DNA of 64,000 nucleotides from Flavobacterium profundi (GCF_006491645.1 NZ_VDCZ01000001.1:434001-498000), one strand, 5' to 3'. Positions 18,432-28,187 are shown, counted from the first letter of the stretch. Translations and numbers: made by a program. Notes: a model not told the origin generated them from the sequence alone.

Positions 18432-18968
18432 ATGAGTTTTGCTGAAAGTATAAATAAATTTGAAGTTGAAAATAATTTTCAGTTTGGAAAACATATAAAT
18501 GGTAAAAGAGGGTTTAATTTAATAGAAGGGTTTTACAATGCTTTTGTTGATTATAAAGTTGAAACACAAAGAATTGAAAGTTTATATTTTGATTTTTTTA
18601 ATGGTAAAACTTATAATAAAATAGAAATTGAATATGATAGAGTTCAATATAATTCAAGTTGGTTTTTAAATATCTTTTCTCAAATATCTGAACACTACTA
18701 CAATAAATTAAACATAGAAGAAGCAAAATTAGTATCAAAATATAAAATTGAAATTATGAATTTTAGTTTTGCTTGTTTGGACTTTAGTATCAAAAACTTT
18801 AATGATTTATCATTGTACAACTATTATTTTTTCAGATTAGATAACAATGTAGGTTTCAACTACGATAGTTATATAACATTTATAGAATTTAAGCAAGATT
18901 GGAAACTGATTGAAAAAATGGATAAAGACGATTTCATTAGATGGCATAATGCACAAAAACTCATGTAA
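18432..18968 (+). CDS. Protein of unknown function next to type III RM
   Basis: The protein has 178 residues, rich in aromatic residues, with no signal peptide, membrane segment or motif I recognise. Its ATG is 4 bp after the Res stop, so it is translated from the same message. It may be an accessory to the RM system or the first gene of the following GHKL operon. Base composition is very AT-rich, unlike Mod and Res, and like the three genes after it. Confidence 0.7.
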   Translation: MSFAESINKFEVENNFQFGKHINGKRGFNLIEGFYNAFVDYKVETQRIESLYFDFFNGKTYNKIEIEYDRVQYNSSWFLNIFSQISEHYYNKLNIEEAKLVSKYKIEIMNFSFACLDFSIKNFNDLSLYNYYFFRLDNNVGFNYDSYITFIEFKQDWKLIEKMDKDDFIRWHNAQKLM

Positions 18969-19034
18969 ATTTGAATAATAAGTATTTGATATAGATGTCA
19001 AAAATTTTACATAAAATTCAAAAATATTTTATTC

Positions 19035-20216
19035 ATGGAAATAAGTATAAAAAATAACATATCATACACTGAGATTGAAAAGGCTTATAAAGAGTTAAAA
19101 AAATCTTCAAATGTAGATTTATATATTCCAGCTAATATTACAGGAAAACAACTTGGTATTTACACTGAGATAATACAATTAATTATTACTTGGAGTAGAT
19201 TAAGTAAAGGAAAACTATATATACATTACAGTTCCGACACAGATGAATTAGATGATAAGATTGATAAAATGTTCAATCGATATTGGAATTTTGTAGCTGG
19301 ATGTATGGGTTATAAAAACGGTATTTTTCTGCTTGATCAAGTGGAAGTTTCTGATAAAGTAGCAAATGTTATAAAAGAAAGAACTTCATTTTTTAAGATT
19401 AATGAAAATTGGAAAAAGGGAACGAATAGTTTTATTTCTTCAGTACAACATTCGATGAATCCTTATCCATCAGCATTTTACTTATCAAATGGTATATTAA
19501 AATCAAAAAAAGAAATTATTGAATTATCAAAAAACATATTAATTGATATTTCAACAAGCTATAATTCTAATACTTCTACTTTTGTAATAGAACACTATGA
19601 AAAATTAATAGGTGAAATAATATTTGAACTTATAGAGAATACTCATTTTTGGAGTCAAACAGACTATTCTGGAGAAACCACACCAACAGGTTTTAGAGGA
19701 TTATTATTTTCATCTCATCAAGGAAATAAAGATACATTACTCAGCAATTGCAAAGATGACAAACCAATGTTTAATTACATAAATAGCTTAATAACTAATA
19801 ATGAATCTAACAATGCTATTGTTGAAATTTCAGTTTTTGATTCAGGTTCAGGTTTAGCAAGTAAATGGTGTAAAAAAGATGTTACTGATTTTAATTCCCG
19901 AGAAGAAATTTATGAAAGTATAATTGATTGCTTGATTAAAAATAATACAAGTGATACATCAAGTAGTTACGAAAGAGGTTTTGGATTACATAATATAATG
20001 TCATTATTAGGAGACAGAAAAGGGTATCTTAAATTAAGAACTAATGGATTAAAACTTTATAGAGATTTTAAAGAAAATCCCTTTAATGGTTATATTGAAA
20101 ACTGTCGTGAAAATTATAAATTGGAAGATTGGCATAGTGTTCAAAAGAAAACAATTCCAAATTACAGAACCGAAGGAACAATGTTTTCAATTTTTATTCC
20201 AATTCAAATCAATTAA
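19035..20216 (+). CDS. GHKL-type (HATPase) ATP-binding protein
   Basis: The protein has 393 residues. The C-terminal half carries the Bergerat-fold boxes: N box in FELIENTHF (about 197), G1 in DSGSGLAS (about 269) and G2 in GFGLHNIM (about 314). There is no histidine phospho-acceptor domain, no receiver and no membrane segment, so it is a soluble ATPase and not a normal sensor kinase. The N-terminal 150 residues are unknown. It lies 3 bp before the 728-residue protein gene. Stand-alone GHKL ATPases in operons with nucleases occur in anti-phage systems. That role here is inferred from context. Confidence 0.8.
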   Translation: MEISIKNNISYTEIEKAYKELKKSSNVDLYIPANITGKQLGIYTEIIQLIITWSRLSKGKLYIHYSSDTDELDDKIDKMFNRYWNFVAGCMGYKNGIFLLDQVEVSDKVANVIKERTSFFKINENWKKGTNSFISSVQHSMNPYPSAFYLSNGILKSKKEIIELSKNILIDISTSYNSNTSTFVIEHYEKLIGEIIFELIENTHFWSQTDYSGETTPTGFRGLLFSSHQGNKDTLLSNCKDDKPMFNYINSLITNNESNNAIVEISVFDSGSGLASKWCKKDVTDFNSREEIYESIIDCLIKNNTSDTSSSYERGFGLHNIMSLLGDRKGYLKLRTNGLKLYRDFKENPFNGYIENCRENYKLEDWHSVQKKTIPNYRTEGTMFSIFIPIQIN

Positions 20217-20219
20217 TCT

Positions 20220-22406
20220 ATGATTATCACTTCATTTAAACATTCAAATAAATTACATTGGTGTATTGCAATTTCTTCTTGTGATAATGGTGTAGAGTTA
20301 GAAACAGAAATAAAAAACTTTTTAAATTATAATTATACTCCGGAATATATTCATTTATTGAGACCTGATAATTCCGAAAATTATAAAATAACAAAAGAAA
20401 GAATACCAAATTTTGAGAAAATTAAAATCGATGAATTTAAATATAGTTCTGATGGAAAAATAATTAATACATCAAATGGTTTAGAAATTAATGAGAATAT
20501 TTATTCAGAAATTTCAAAATCTATATGTACATATTTTTTAGTTAAATATGATTCAATTCTAAAAGCGGGTTTAGAATCCTACTTTTTATTACCTTCTGGT
20601 GTTCATGCTACACACTTTATTAGAATTGCAAATATTTTTAAAGAGAGCCATGATATAAATATTTTAGCAATTTTTTTGCTGCCTTATTTTAAAAATAATC
20701 CAGATATAATTTATTCAGATACGCCAACAATTTTTCCTTTAGTATATTCTTGTATACTGTATAAAAACATGAATAATGATAAGGTATATAATCCGAGAGT
20801 TAAATTTTATTCATCAAATAGAGTTACAAAAGATGAAATTGAAAATATCGGTAATTCTTTATTCATTGTTTCAACCTCTATAAATGGTTCTTTACCAAAA
20901 AAATTAAATGATTTAGGTGTAGATTGGTCTAAAATTACTGTTTTGTTTTCTTTTGATAAAAATAATGAAAGTTTATACTCAGTCATGAGTAAACAAAATT
21001 CATTAGAAATTTTGAGCACTGAATTTGTTTCTAAAAAGCCAGAAGAATTTAAGAAGCTATTTCCCAATAGAACTTTTGAAATAAAATTTGAAGATGAACA
21101 ATTTATACCTTCTCCACCAACTATATCTCGATTCAAAATAATTTTAAAAGACGCACCTGAAAATTTAAGTGATTTGATGTATAATTACTTGAAATATGAC
21201 TTTGTAAGTTGTTACAAAGGGCAAAATTCCTTAGGTAAAACAAGAGATATTTATATTGATGTAAGTAAACTTTTTATAGATATTAATAAAGATAATGAGG
21301 ATTTAAATCATTTTGAAAAAAAGACAAAAAATTTAATAATAAATCAACTTCCAATCAATATTAAAAGTATAATTTATGTTGATGATGCAGAATCAAAATA
21401 CATTGCTGATAAAATTAAAGAATACTATAAAATAGCACATTCTAAAGATGTAGAATCAGTTTTTTATAAAGATTTAAAATTAGACGATTCGTTTTCTGAA
21501 CCCTCTTGTTACCTTGTTTGTTCATCATGTATATCAAATGGTAAAAAAATATCAGATGTTAGTCGAAAATTGAGGACACAAGAACATTCTCAAATTATAT
21601 ATTTTAATGGTTTTGTTAGATGTATTGATGAAAAAGCATATTCAAACTTAATGAGCAATATTAAGTATGGTAAATACAATGATTTTTCAACATATAGTTT
21701 TATTACAATAGATAAAATATTATTGCCTAATGAAGATAGTGATAGTATAAGCTGGGAGTTTGAAAAAGAATTACTAAAAAGTTTATTACACGGTTTTAAT
21801 GATTTTGGAACAAATCAAATAATTAATGAAAAAACAAAATCATTTTTTCAAGAACGCTATGATGCTTTAATTAAAAATAAAGAAGGTCTAATAAATAATG
21901 TATATCTTAATAAGTCTAATGGTAGTAGATTATTTTTAAATAAGAATTTTGCATTTTTTAAGTTTACTGATTGGAAGCCTGAAGAAATTCAACAATCTAA
22001 AGTATATTTTTCAATTTTATCTGTATTGCATAATTTTAGAATTAAAAAAAATATTAAGCAAACTATTTACGAGAGACATATTTTTGATCCTGAAAATTTT
22101 AATAGATACAATGATGGGATAATTCAGGCTTCATTTTTAAGAGCAGCAACAAATAAAGAATTAAATTATGAAATAGATAGAGATTCAAGTTCATTAATGA
22201 CTACTATTATAAATAGTTCTATTGAAGAAAATGAAAACAAAGACACTGCACCATACGAGTTTTTAATGGCTATTTGTATAGGTAAGCTAACTCTACAAAA
22301 AAATGATTTGAATTCAATTTATGAAAAGTATAAAGAACATCCTGATAATATAATTGGAGTTTTATTACAGGTTATTTATTCTAAATATCTTGAAAAGAAT
22401 GAGTAA
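20220..22406 (+). CDS. Large protein, possible phosphoribosyltransferase-like domains
   Basis: The protein has 728 residues. I cannot assign it firmly. LLPSGVHATHF near residue 122 resembles the entry of orotate-PRTase-type proteins, and IIYVDDAESKYIADKI (about 383) with CYLVCSSCISNGKKISD (about 429) resembles strands and loops of a PRTase-like fold. No clear PRPP loop (DDxxTTG) is intact, so an inactive or divergent sensor domain is possible. The C-terminal 200 residues are helical. It is flanked by the GHKL gene (3 bp) and overlaps the nuclease gene by 8 bp. Confidence 0.6.
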   Translation: MIITSFKHSNKLHWCIAISSCDNGVELETEIKNFLNYNYTPEYIHLLRPDNSENYKITKERIPNFEKIKIDEFKYSSDGKIINTSNGLEINENIYSEISKSICTYFLVKYDSILKAGLESYFLLPSGVHATHFIRIANIFKESHDINILAIFLLPYFKNNPDIIYSDTPTIFPLVYSCILYKNMNNDKVYNPRVKFYSSNRVTKDEIENIGNSLFIVSTSINGSLPKKLNDLGVDWSKITVLFSFDKNNESLYSVMSKQNSLEILSTEFVSKKPEEFKKLFPNRTFEIKFEDEQFIPSPPTISRFKIILKDAPENLSDLMYNYLKYDFVSCYKGQNSLGKTRDIYIDVSKLFIDINKDNEDLNHFEKKTKNLIINQLPINIKSIIYVDDAESKYIADKIKEYYKIAHSKDVESVFYKDLKLDDSFSEPSCYLVCSSCISNGKKISDVSRKLRTQEHSQIIYFNGFVRCIDEKAYSNLMSNIKYGKYNDFSTYSFITIDKILLPNEDSDSISWEFEKELLKSLLHGFNDFGTNQIINEKTKSFFQERYDALIKNKEGLINNVYLNKSNGSRLFLNKNFAFFKFTDWKPEEIQQSKVYFSILSVLHNFRIKKNIKQTIYERHIFDPENFNRYNDGIIQASFLRAATNKELNYEIDRDSSSLMTTIINSSIEENENKDTAPYEFLMAICIGKLTLQKNDLNSIYEKYKEHPDNIIGVLLQVIYSKYLEKNE

Positions 22407-24363
22407 ATTAAGAAATAAAATAATTCACGATTCAAAATTAAATCCATTCAATGATAATTTTGATATTAATTATATAAAATCAGTCGTTTCAGAATTAGAA
22501 GATAATGAAGAATCTCATAAACTATTTCCTTTTCTTTTACTTGCAGATGATTTTAATAGTTTATTTCAAAGTACTTTTAATCAATTAAAGAAAATAATTA
22601 TTGAATCAAATTTGAATTATAATGAACTTATTGAATTCATAATTTCTTCATCAAATAGACACTATTTACTTCTTCATAAAACTTCAAGCACAACAAAACA
22701 TGAGCTTAATTTTCAAGATTTTTTCAAAAGAACAATTGAATCTATCGACAAATCAATCGGTAAAATAGATGCAAGAGCAGCACTTGAAACAGAAATAGAC
22801 AATATTAATACATTAATAAACTATCTTAAATATTTCGAAGGAGAATTAAAACCTTCACATGAAATTGAAAATGATACGTTAAGAGTTGATAGTATAATTA
22901 AATTAATGCTGTCTACAAATTATTACAATGTAATTAGGTTTTCACATGAAGATGCATTGTTCAACAATGGTTATATCGAATACATAAAAGATAGCAATAC
23001 AATTCACTATAAATATGATAATGTAAATGAACTATTTCTGGGCAAGATTGGTTACTTCAGGCTCAATAGAAATGTTTCAGCTCATTTTTTTATTTTAAAA
23101 GAACATTTAGATAATTATTCAGATGTTAGAAGTTTAATTTCTAAAAATTATGAAGGTAAGAACCAAACTAAAAGAATTAAAAAAACAAAAATTACTCAGG
23201 GATTAGTAGAGTTTGAATTAGCTTCTGGTCTTGATACAAATGAATTTTACAATTTCCTGTTTTTGGATGTGCAACTAAGAACATATTATGATTTCATTTA
23301 TAATGTAATAATGCCAAATGCTGAAGGTCTTACTTTAAAAGATTGTCTTATTCTGTTTAATATGACACAAAGCATTTTTAACAATGTTGTAACCTTTAAT
23401 AACGTTGAAGATGATAGTGTAATGAGAATAAAAGAGTTTGGTAAATTTCCTTCTAAAATAAATTCAAATAATTTAAAATTTTACTTAAAATCAAGAACAA
23501 AATATTCTGCTAAACAAATAAATTATTTTTTAAATTTATTAGTAAACAAAAAAGACCAAAGATTAAATTTCTGGAGTTATCCATTTCTTGAAAAAAATGG
23601 CTTTTATTATGTTCCACTATTATCATTTTTAAGCCCTCTTATTTTTGTTTTATCAGATAAATGGTTAGAAGATAGCGGCTTTGATTTAGAAGAAAGAGGT
23701 TCTTACTTTGAAAAAAATATCAAAGAGAATTTTACTGAAGCATTAAAAAATAAAAAATACGATTTTATTATTCCTAATATCTCAAAATACACTTTATCTG
23801 ATGGTAAATTTGAAGAGATAGATCTAATTATGAATCTTAAAAATGTAGTTGTCATTGCTGAGGTAAAGTGTATTAAATACTCATTAACTCCAAGAGATGA
23901 ATTTAATGCTTTAAAAAGATTAAGAGAAGGAGCAAGACAAATAAATAGAAAAACAGAATTTATAGTAAACAATTCAGAAAAATTTAAAAAAGAAATTGGA
24001 GATATTTCAGGAAAAAAAATAATCAAAATTGTATTAACAAACTTTCCAAGTTATAGTGGTTATATCTTTGAGGATGTTCCAATAGTCGATTATTATTTAA
24101 TCGAGTCTTACATTAAATCAGGTAAAATTTCAAGTTATAAACTTGTAAGTGAAAATGGTAAAATAACTGAAAACAAATTAAGAGCTGAAGAAAAATTCTA
24201 TGATAATGAAGATGAGTTTTGTAATAATTTTGAAAGTTTTGTTTTTAAACCTGGTTACATAGAAAAGTGTAGAGATTATTTTGAATTTAAAGCAAATAAA
24301 TTATCAGTTGAAAATGACGCATATAATATTTATTTAGATAGTGTTGAATTTAAAACAGTGTAA
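22399..24363 (+). CDS. PD-(D/E)XK nuclease-domain protein
   Basis: The protein has about 654 residues. The C-terminal third has the nuclease core: EEIDLIM (about 472), then VVVIAEVKC (about 486), the D-x(n)-ExK pattern, preceded by a helix with ERGSYFEKNI. The N-terminal two thirds are helical and unknown, perhaps a sensing part. The ATG at 22399 overlaps the previous stop by 8 bp, and the longer frame starting at 22354 lies inside the previous gene, so 22399 is the better start. It is the last gene of the AT-rich operon and the likely effector. Confidence 0.75.
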   Translation: MSKLRNKIIHDSKLNPFNDNFDINYIKSVVSELEDNEESHKLFPFLLLADDFNSLFQSTFNQLKKIIIESNLNYNELIEFIISSSNRHYLLLHKTSSTTKHELNFQDFFKRTIESIDKSIGKIDARAALETEIDNINTLINYLKYFEGELKPSHEIENDTLRVDSIIKLMLSTNYYNVIRFSHEDALFNNGYIEYIKDSNTIHYKYDNVNELFLGKIGYFRLNRNVSAHFFILKEHLDNYSDVRSLISKNYEGKNQTKRIKKTKITQGLVEFELASGLDTNEFYNFLFLDVQLRTYYDFIYNVIMPNAEGLTLKDCLILFNMTQSIFNNVVTFNNVEDDSVMRIKEFGKFPSKINSNNLKFYLKSRTKYSAKQINYFLNLLVNKKDQRLNFWSYPFLEKNGFYYVPLLSFLSPLIFVLSDKWLEDSGFDLEERGSYFEKNIKENFTEALKNKKYDFIIPNISKYTLSDGKFEEIDLIMNLKNVVVIAEVKCIKYSLTPRDEFNALKRLREGARQINRKTEFIVNNSEKFKKEIGDISGKKIIKIVLTNFPSYSGYIFEDVPIVDYYLIESYIKSGKISSYKLVSENGKITENKLRAEEKFYDNEDEFCNNFESFVFKPGYIEKCRDYFEFKANKLSVENDAYNIYLDSVEFKTV

Positions 24364-24479
24364 TTCATAATTTAAACTTTAACACTTTATTTGTAACTTT
24401 ATGAATATTATAGCGTTTAATACATAAAAGCAACTTAAGTTCAAAATGAAGTAAATAGCAATTTTACACTATTTAGATA

Positions 24480-24509
24480 TTGTTTTATTAATAAAAATAG
24501 TTACATTTG
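24480..24509 (+). promoter_or_regulatory. Promoter of the PemK/MazF toxin pair
   Basis: TTG at 24480-24482, a 19-bp spacer and TACATTTG at 24502-24509 match the Bacteroidota -33/-7 consensus. The ATG follows 28 bp later. The toxin pair is therefore transcribed separately from the nuclease operon. Confidence 0.65.
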
Positions 24510-24537
24510 GAACGTAATTTGCATTACAATCAGCATT

Positions 24538-24990
24538 ATGTACTTAACTATCGACATACAAGAAATGGCACAACCTGTAGTAAATGATACTAAAAGGGTT
24601 CCATTAGTATTAAAGTTTCTTTACTTTTTAAAAGGTAGATTAGTAACTAAATACAATAAACATCTTACTACTTTTAATTTAGCTTTAGAAGGCGCTATCA
24701 ATCGTGTTGATGACATTTCTGTTGAAAAATCTAAAAAACTTTTAGATGAGACAAAGAAGATTATTCTTTCTATTGAGAATGCAGAATCTGATTTGTCTAA
24801 ATCTAACTATTTAGATAGTGAAGAAGTAAAAGAGAATATAAAATATTCACTTAAATGTTTATATACTTTTGAAAGTAAACTTCATAAACAAGCTTATAAA
24901 TCTTCACCAACAATCAAAGTTGATAAGGATTTAAAAGAAGGTATAGCAAGAATGAATAAAACTAATATTCATAATTTACTTTCTTGTTAA
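24538..24990 (+). CDS. Putative antitoxin of the PemK/MazF pair
   Basis: The protein has 150 residues, almost all helical and lysine-rich, of no family I recognise. Its stop overlaps the toxin start by one base (TAATG), the arrangement usual for antitoxin-toxin pairs. It is longer than a typical MazE and has no clear AbrB or RHH DNA-binding fold. Confidence 0.6.
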   Translation: MYLTIDIQEMAQPVVNDTKRVPLVLKFLYFLKGRLVTKYNKHLTTFNLALEGAINRVDDISVEKSKKLLDETKKIILSIENAESDLSKSNYLDSEEVKENIKYSLKCLYTFESKLHKQAYKSSPTIKVDKDLKEGIARMNKTNIHNLLSC

Positions 24991-25334
24991 TGAGTTTTCA
25001 AAAAGGAGACATCATTGAGGTTTATTTTGATTTACCTTATTCAAAAGAAACAAAAACTCACCCAGCAATTATTATTTCTAATGAAGACGTTTATGATAAA
25101 GACGATATTTACGTCTGTGTTATGATGACTTCGAATAATCAAATTGATGCGTTTTCTTTTGAAATTACTCAAGATATGCTTAACCATACAAACAATAAAG
25201 ATTTTAGTCAAGCACGTTGTCATTTAATTTCTTATGTTATGGACAAACATATTGTTGGCAATAAACCTAAAAATTCTTTAAAAGAGAATGCATTAAATCG
25301 ATTAATAGTTAGAATAAATAATACTGTTTTTTAA
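24990..25334 (+). CDS. PemK/MazF family toxin
   Basis: The protein has 114 residues. The N-terminal KGDIIEVYFDLPYSKETKTH followed by PAIIISN is the PemK/MazF beta-barrel signature; these are sequence-specific mRNA endoribonucleases. The start was set at the ATG at 24990, which overlaps the previous stop; an upstream TTG in the longer frame is not needed. It lies near the right end of the integrative element, where it would help stabilise it. Confidence 0.8.
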   Translation: MSFQKGDIIEVYFDLPYSKETKTHPAIIISNEDVYDKDDIYVCVMMTSNNQIDAFSFEITQDMLNHTNNKDFSQARCHLISYVMDKHIVGNKPKNSLKENALNRLIVRINNTVF

Positions 25335-26301
25335 ATTGAATAGGTACGCTATCGCTGTCGTATTTGCATCCCACCCGTCCAACGCTCCCCAAAGCATTAG
25401 TGTTTTTTTTCCCAACGCAATAAGCACTTGTTTTCCCATAAGTAAGTCAATAAAAAAAGGTTTTCTGTTTTTCCAACCCCACGCGCACAGTAAACCTTTT
25501 TTCATCCACTTACACCCAAGCTAAAAAACAAGAGCTTCCCAACGCTAAAAACCACTCCCAAGCTATTTTACATAATGATGGCAACATTATAGTTCAAAAA
25601 AAAGCGGTAATAATTTTAGTGGTAATTTTTTAGAACTATAATTTCATTATGTAAAATATCCGCTCAGCCAACGCTCCCACCCGTAATAGGAACAGTATTT
25701 TCATTGTTTTTTGAAGATGCTTCACATTTTCATTAGACTTTAACTGTAAACTGCGACTGACAACTTCTTACTGACTTTTCAAGCATCCTCAAAAATCAAA
25801 ATTGCCCGCAAGAGTATAGTTTTTCATTTGCCACACCGATAGAATTAAAATCAAAAACACAGTAAGCAAATAAAAATCTATACCCTTGCTTCGCTACTGC
25901 CAACGCACTCGGTAAGCTCAGTAGGGGCAATCTCCCATTTCCCCAAACCCCTATGGATGCAATTTTTTTTAAAATAATGCCAGACGTTTTTCACTCCGAT
26001 TGAAATTAATCAATAAGCATTCTTTCAAAAAAAACAGCTAAAATTTTCACCATACTGGAAACATTTTTACCAAACGGAAAAACAAGTACATACTTGCGAT
26101 TGTGGAATGGTTAAAAAAATAATGTTCTTTTTCTTAATACTGAATTCTAACAATTTATGATAATTAATAACAAATTTTGACAAAACAATTAAGATTTAAA
26201 AAAATAATGTAAAGAAGTAATAATTTTGAGTAAGTAAAAATCAATACCAAAGCCGTACCAAGTCCGCAAAATTGAATTTTTAATTTTTAAATTATATAGA
26301 C
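25335..26301. repeat. Gene-free region with hairpin repeat modules A, B, C (left array)
   Basis: No gene is supported here. The region holds three long imperfect palindromes. Module C has arms TTTTACATAATG (25566) and CATTATGTAAAA (25644). Module B has arms TTTTTTGAAGATGC and GCATCCTCAAAAA (25706-25796). Module A has arms near GCAAGAGTATAG (25808) and CTATACCCTTGC (25879). The motif CCAACGC recurs between them at least six times. The same modules occur in opposite orientation at 31.2-32.1 kb. The final 300 bp are AT-rich leader to the DUF6266 gene. Confidence 0.7.
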
Positions 26302-26943
26302 ATGGGTAAAATAGGTAGAGGTATTCTTGGAGGAGTATCAGGAAAAGTAGCCAATATTGTTGGTTCAAGATGGAAAGGAATTGATTACATTAGAGCTAAA
26401 CCTCAAAGTGTAGCTAATCCAAGAACACTATTACAAGTGAATCAAAGAACAAAATTTGCTTTAGTGTTGAGGTTTTTACAACCTAACTTAAATTTCATTA
26501 AGGTTGGTTATAAAAATTATGCGGTTAAGAAATCACAGTTTAATAGTGCGATGTCTTATATTTTGAATAATGCAATTACAGGAGTTTCTCCTGATTTTGA
26601 AATTGATTATTCAATGGCGTTATTGTCAAGAGGTAATTTAGCAGGAGCTTTAAACCCTGTTTTCGATTTAACTACACCAGGACAAGTGCAATTTAGTTGG
26701 GATGATAACTCAGCTGAAGGTAATGCGTTAGCAACTGATAAAGTTATGGTAGTAGCTTTCAATCCATTAAAAGGAGAGAGTGTTTACTTAACTGAAGGAG
26801 CTACAAGGGCAGATTTATCACAAACGGTAATTATACCTAATAGCTATGCTGGGGATGAATTACATATGTTTATTTCGTTCATGAATGCAGAAGAAACACA
26901 ATTATCAAATAGTATCTATATTGGCTCTGGTACGGCTTCATAA
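26302..26943 (+). CDS. DUF6266 family protein
   Basis: The protein has 213 residues. The N-terminus GKIGRGILGGVSGKVANIVG and the PRTLLQVNQRTKFA region that follows are the DUF6266 hallmarks. No signal peptide is visible. The N-terminal half is basic and helical, the C-terminal half beta-rich with Thr/Ser/Gly as in an immunoglobulin-like or virion fold. The function is not known. A related start and layout occurs in the protein at 28454. It ends with a clear terminator. Confidence 0.85.
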   Translation: MGKIGRGILGGVSGKVANIVGSRWKGIDYIRAKPQSVANPRTLLQVNQRTKFALVLRFLQPNLNFIKVGYKNYAVKKSQFNSAMSYILNNAITGVSPDFEIDYSMALLSRGNLAGALNPVFDLTTPGQVQFSWDDNSAEGNALATDKVMVVAFNPLKGESVYLTEGATRADLSQTVIIPNSYAGDELHMFISFMNAEETQLSNSIYIGSGTAS

Positions 26944-26966
26944 TAATATTAGATACTTATTTTAAG

Positions 26967-26992
26967 AACCACCTGTAAAAGGGTGGTTTTTT
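26967..26992 (+). terminator. Intrinsic terminator after DUF6266 gene
   Basis: AACCACC/GGTGGTT arms are followed by a T-run. Confidence 0.85.
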
Positions 26993-27011
26993 TATTGTAT
27001 TACCGATAAGG

Positions 27012-27614
27012 TCATTTATTGTAAATTATTTTCTTGATTTCACTTTCGCTTAAATCATATATTTCCATTATCCCTATTTCTCTTAACTCTAAGGCTCTAT
27101 CTTTCATAAAATGGAAGTAAGGACTATAACTACCAACTTTGAGTGTTATAACGACGATTTGACAATTATTTTCTAATTCATGATTTATATTTTCAACGTA
27201 AAAATGATTTATTGGAATTAAAGCACTAACAAAAGGTAAATTTATTGTTTCGCCAATTCTTGGAACATGTGTTAGTTTATCAACAGTAAATTGACATCTG
27301 TAATTAAAATAAGAAATATAAAAGTGATAAATAGCCTTGTTGAAGCTTAAATTTAATTTGCGTTCATATGTGAAAATTTTTGAATGCATTTTCAATAAAA
27401 GCTTTCTTAATATATGTGATTTTAAATTTGTAGCTGCTTCAATATCTTTCATTTTTGGAAAAGGAATATCTAACTCTTCATCAAGATAGTCTTTTGCTAA
27501 AACAAAATCGATTATTGGTTTGTATTCTAAATCATCTTTAAAAAGATCTTTCAATTGATTACCAATATAAATAAAGTCTTTAATTATTTGTTTTACTGAT
27601 ACTTGTGTTTCCAT
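27012..27614 (-). CDS. Hypothetical protein at the right end of the element
   Basis: The protein has 200 residues. The N-terminal half reads as a winged helix-like segment (FPKMKDIEAATNLKSHILRK); the C-terminal half is beta-rich (PRIGETINLPF, NCQIVVITLKVGSY). I do not recognise the family. It points into the element and its start lies 47 bp from the right GTGGGGAT repeats, a position where an excision or maintenance regulator would fit. Confidence 0.7.
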   Translation of the reverse strand: METQVSVKQIIKDFIYIGNQLKDLFKDDLEYKPIIDFVLAKDYLDEELDIPFPKMKDIEAATNLKSHILRKLLLKMHSKIFTYERKLNLSFNKAIYHFYISYFNYRCQFTVDKLTHVPRIGETINLPFVSALIPINHFYVENINHELENNCQIVVITLKVGSYSPYFHFMKDRALELREIGIMEIYDLSESEIKKIIYNK

Positions 27615-27660
27615 GATTTACATTTTTATATAAAAATAATAAATTAAGAAACTAAATGAT

Positions 27661-27681
27661 TGTGGGGATAATGTGGGGATA
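27661..27681. repeat. Right GTGGGGAT double repeat (arm-type site candidate)
   Basis: Two TGTGGGGAT units 11 bp apart match the pair at 9613-9632 in the same orientation, with only the base between units changed. The pair lies 54 bp inside attR. Confidence 0.6.
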
Positions 27682-27697
27682 TATTGCAAATAAAAAA

Positions 27698-27731
27698 CCC
27701 TAACTAATTGATATTCAATCGTTAGGGTTTT
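27698..27731. terminator. Bidirectional hairpin at the right end of the element
   Basis: CCCTAAC/GTTAGGG arms have A-run upstream and TTTT downstream, so both directions can terminate. It closely precedes attR, just as the Fur-gene terminator precedes attL. Confidence 0.75.
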
Positions 27732-27734
27732 AAT

Positions 27735-27750
27735 TCTGCGGAGAAAGAGG
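27735..27750. repeat. Right attachment site (attR)
   Basis: This is the exact 16-bp direct copy of 9470-9485. The sequence after it (GATT) continues the similarity to a tRNA 3' end two to three bases further than at attL. Together the two sites delimit about 18.3 kb. Confidence 0.65.
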
Positions 27751-27983
27751 GATTTGTCTACTACAAAATTCACCAATAAAATCAACACTTTACAAAGTAT
27801 GTTGTTTAAGTGACTCCTCGACTGACTCCTCTTTTATAAGGCTACTATTATTCTAAATTCAAAGTACTCAAATATAAGCATAATTATTTGAATATTAAAG
27901 TATCAAGACTAAAAATTGAACTAGTTATTTTAAAGCTTAGTAGTGCTTTTTTGATTAAAATTTGTCTGAAGTATTTTTCAATT

Positions 27984-28187
27984 TTAACCAAAAATCAAGT
28001 GAGTTACTTGTTCATATTTTATGCCACTATATGTACAGAACTCATCAATCGTTAGAAACTCATTTTCGAGCTTATTGAGGTCTTTTTTTATCTTTTGCAA
28101 CAATCTAGTACTTTGACGATAACTCTTGCCTGTTATACGTTGTATGTCCTTTGGATAGATGCACACCCTCTGATTTTTCAATTTCAT
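27984..28187 (-). CDS. Small helix-turn-helix-like protein
   Basis: The protein has 67 residues. YPKDIQRITGKSYRQSTRLL reads as an HTH, followed by a second helical part FLTIDEFCTYSGI. Small proteins of this pattern are common in Flavobacteriia as presumed DNA-binding factors. No partner gene is adjacent. About 230 bp of AT-rich sequence on its left show nothing else. Confidence 0.7.
   Translation of the reverse strand: MKLKNQRVCIYPKDIQRITGKSYRQSTRLLQKIKKDLNKLENEFLTIDEFCTYSGIKYEQVTHLIFG

Noticed and set aside
20220..22406. Calling the 728-residue protein an active phosphoribosyltransferase
   Set aside because: The PRPP-binding loop is not recognisable, so only a divergent fold is proposed.
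25302..25524. Opposing frames of 67 and 62 residues after the MazF-like gene
   Set aside because: They overlap each other and the toxin end, and consist of repeat-array sequence with CCAACGC motifs.
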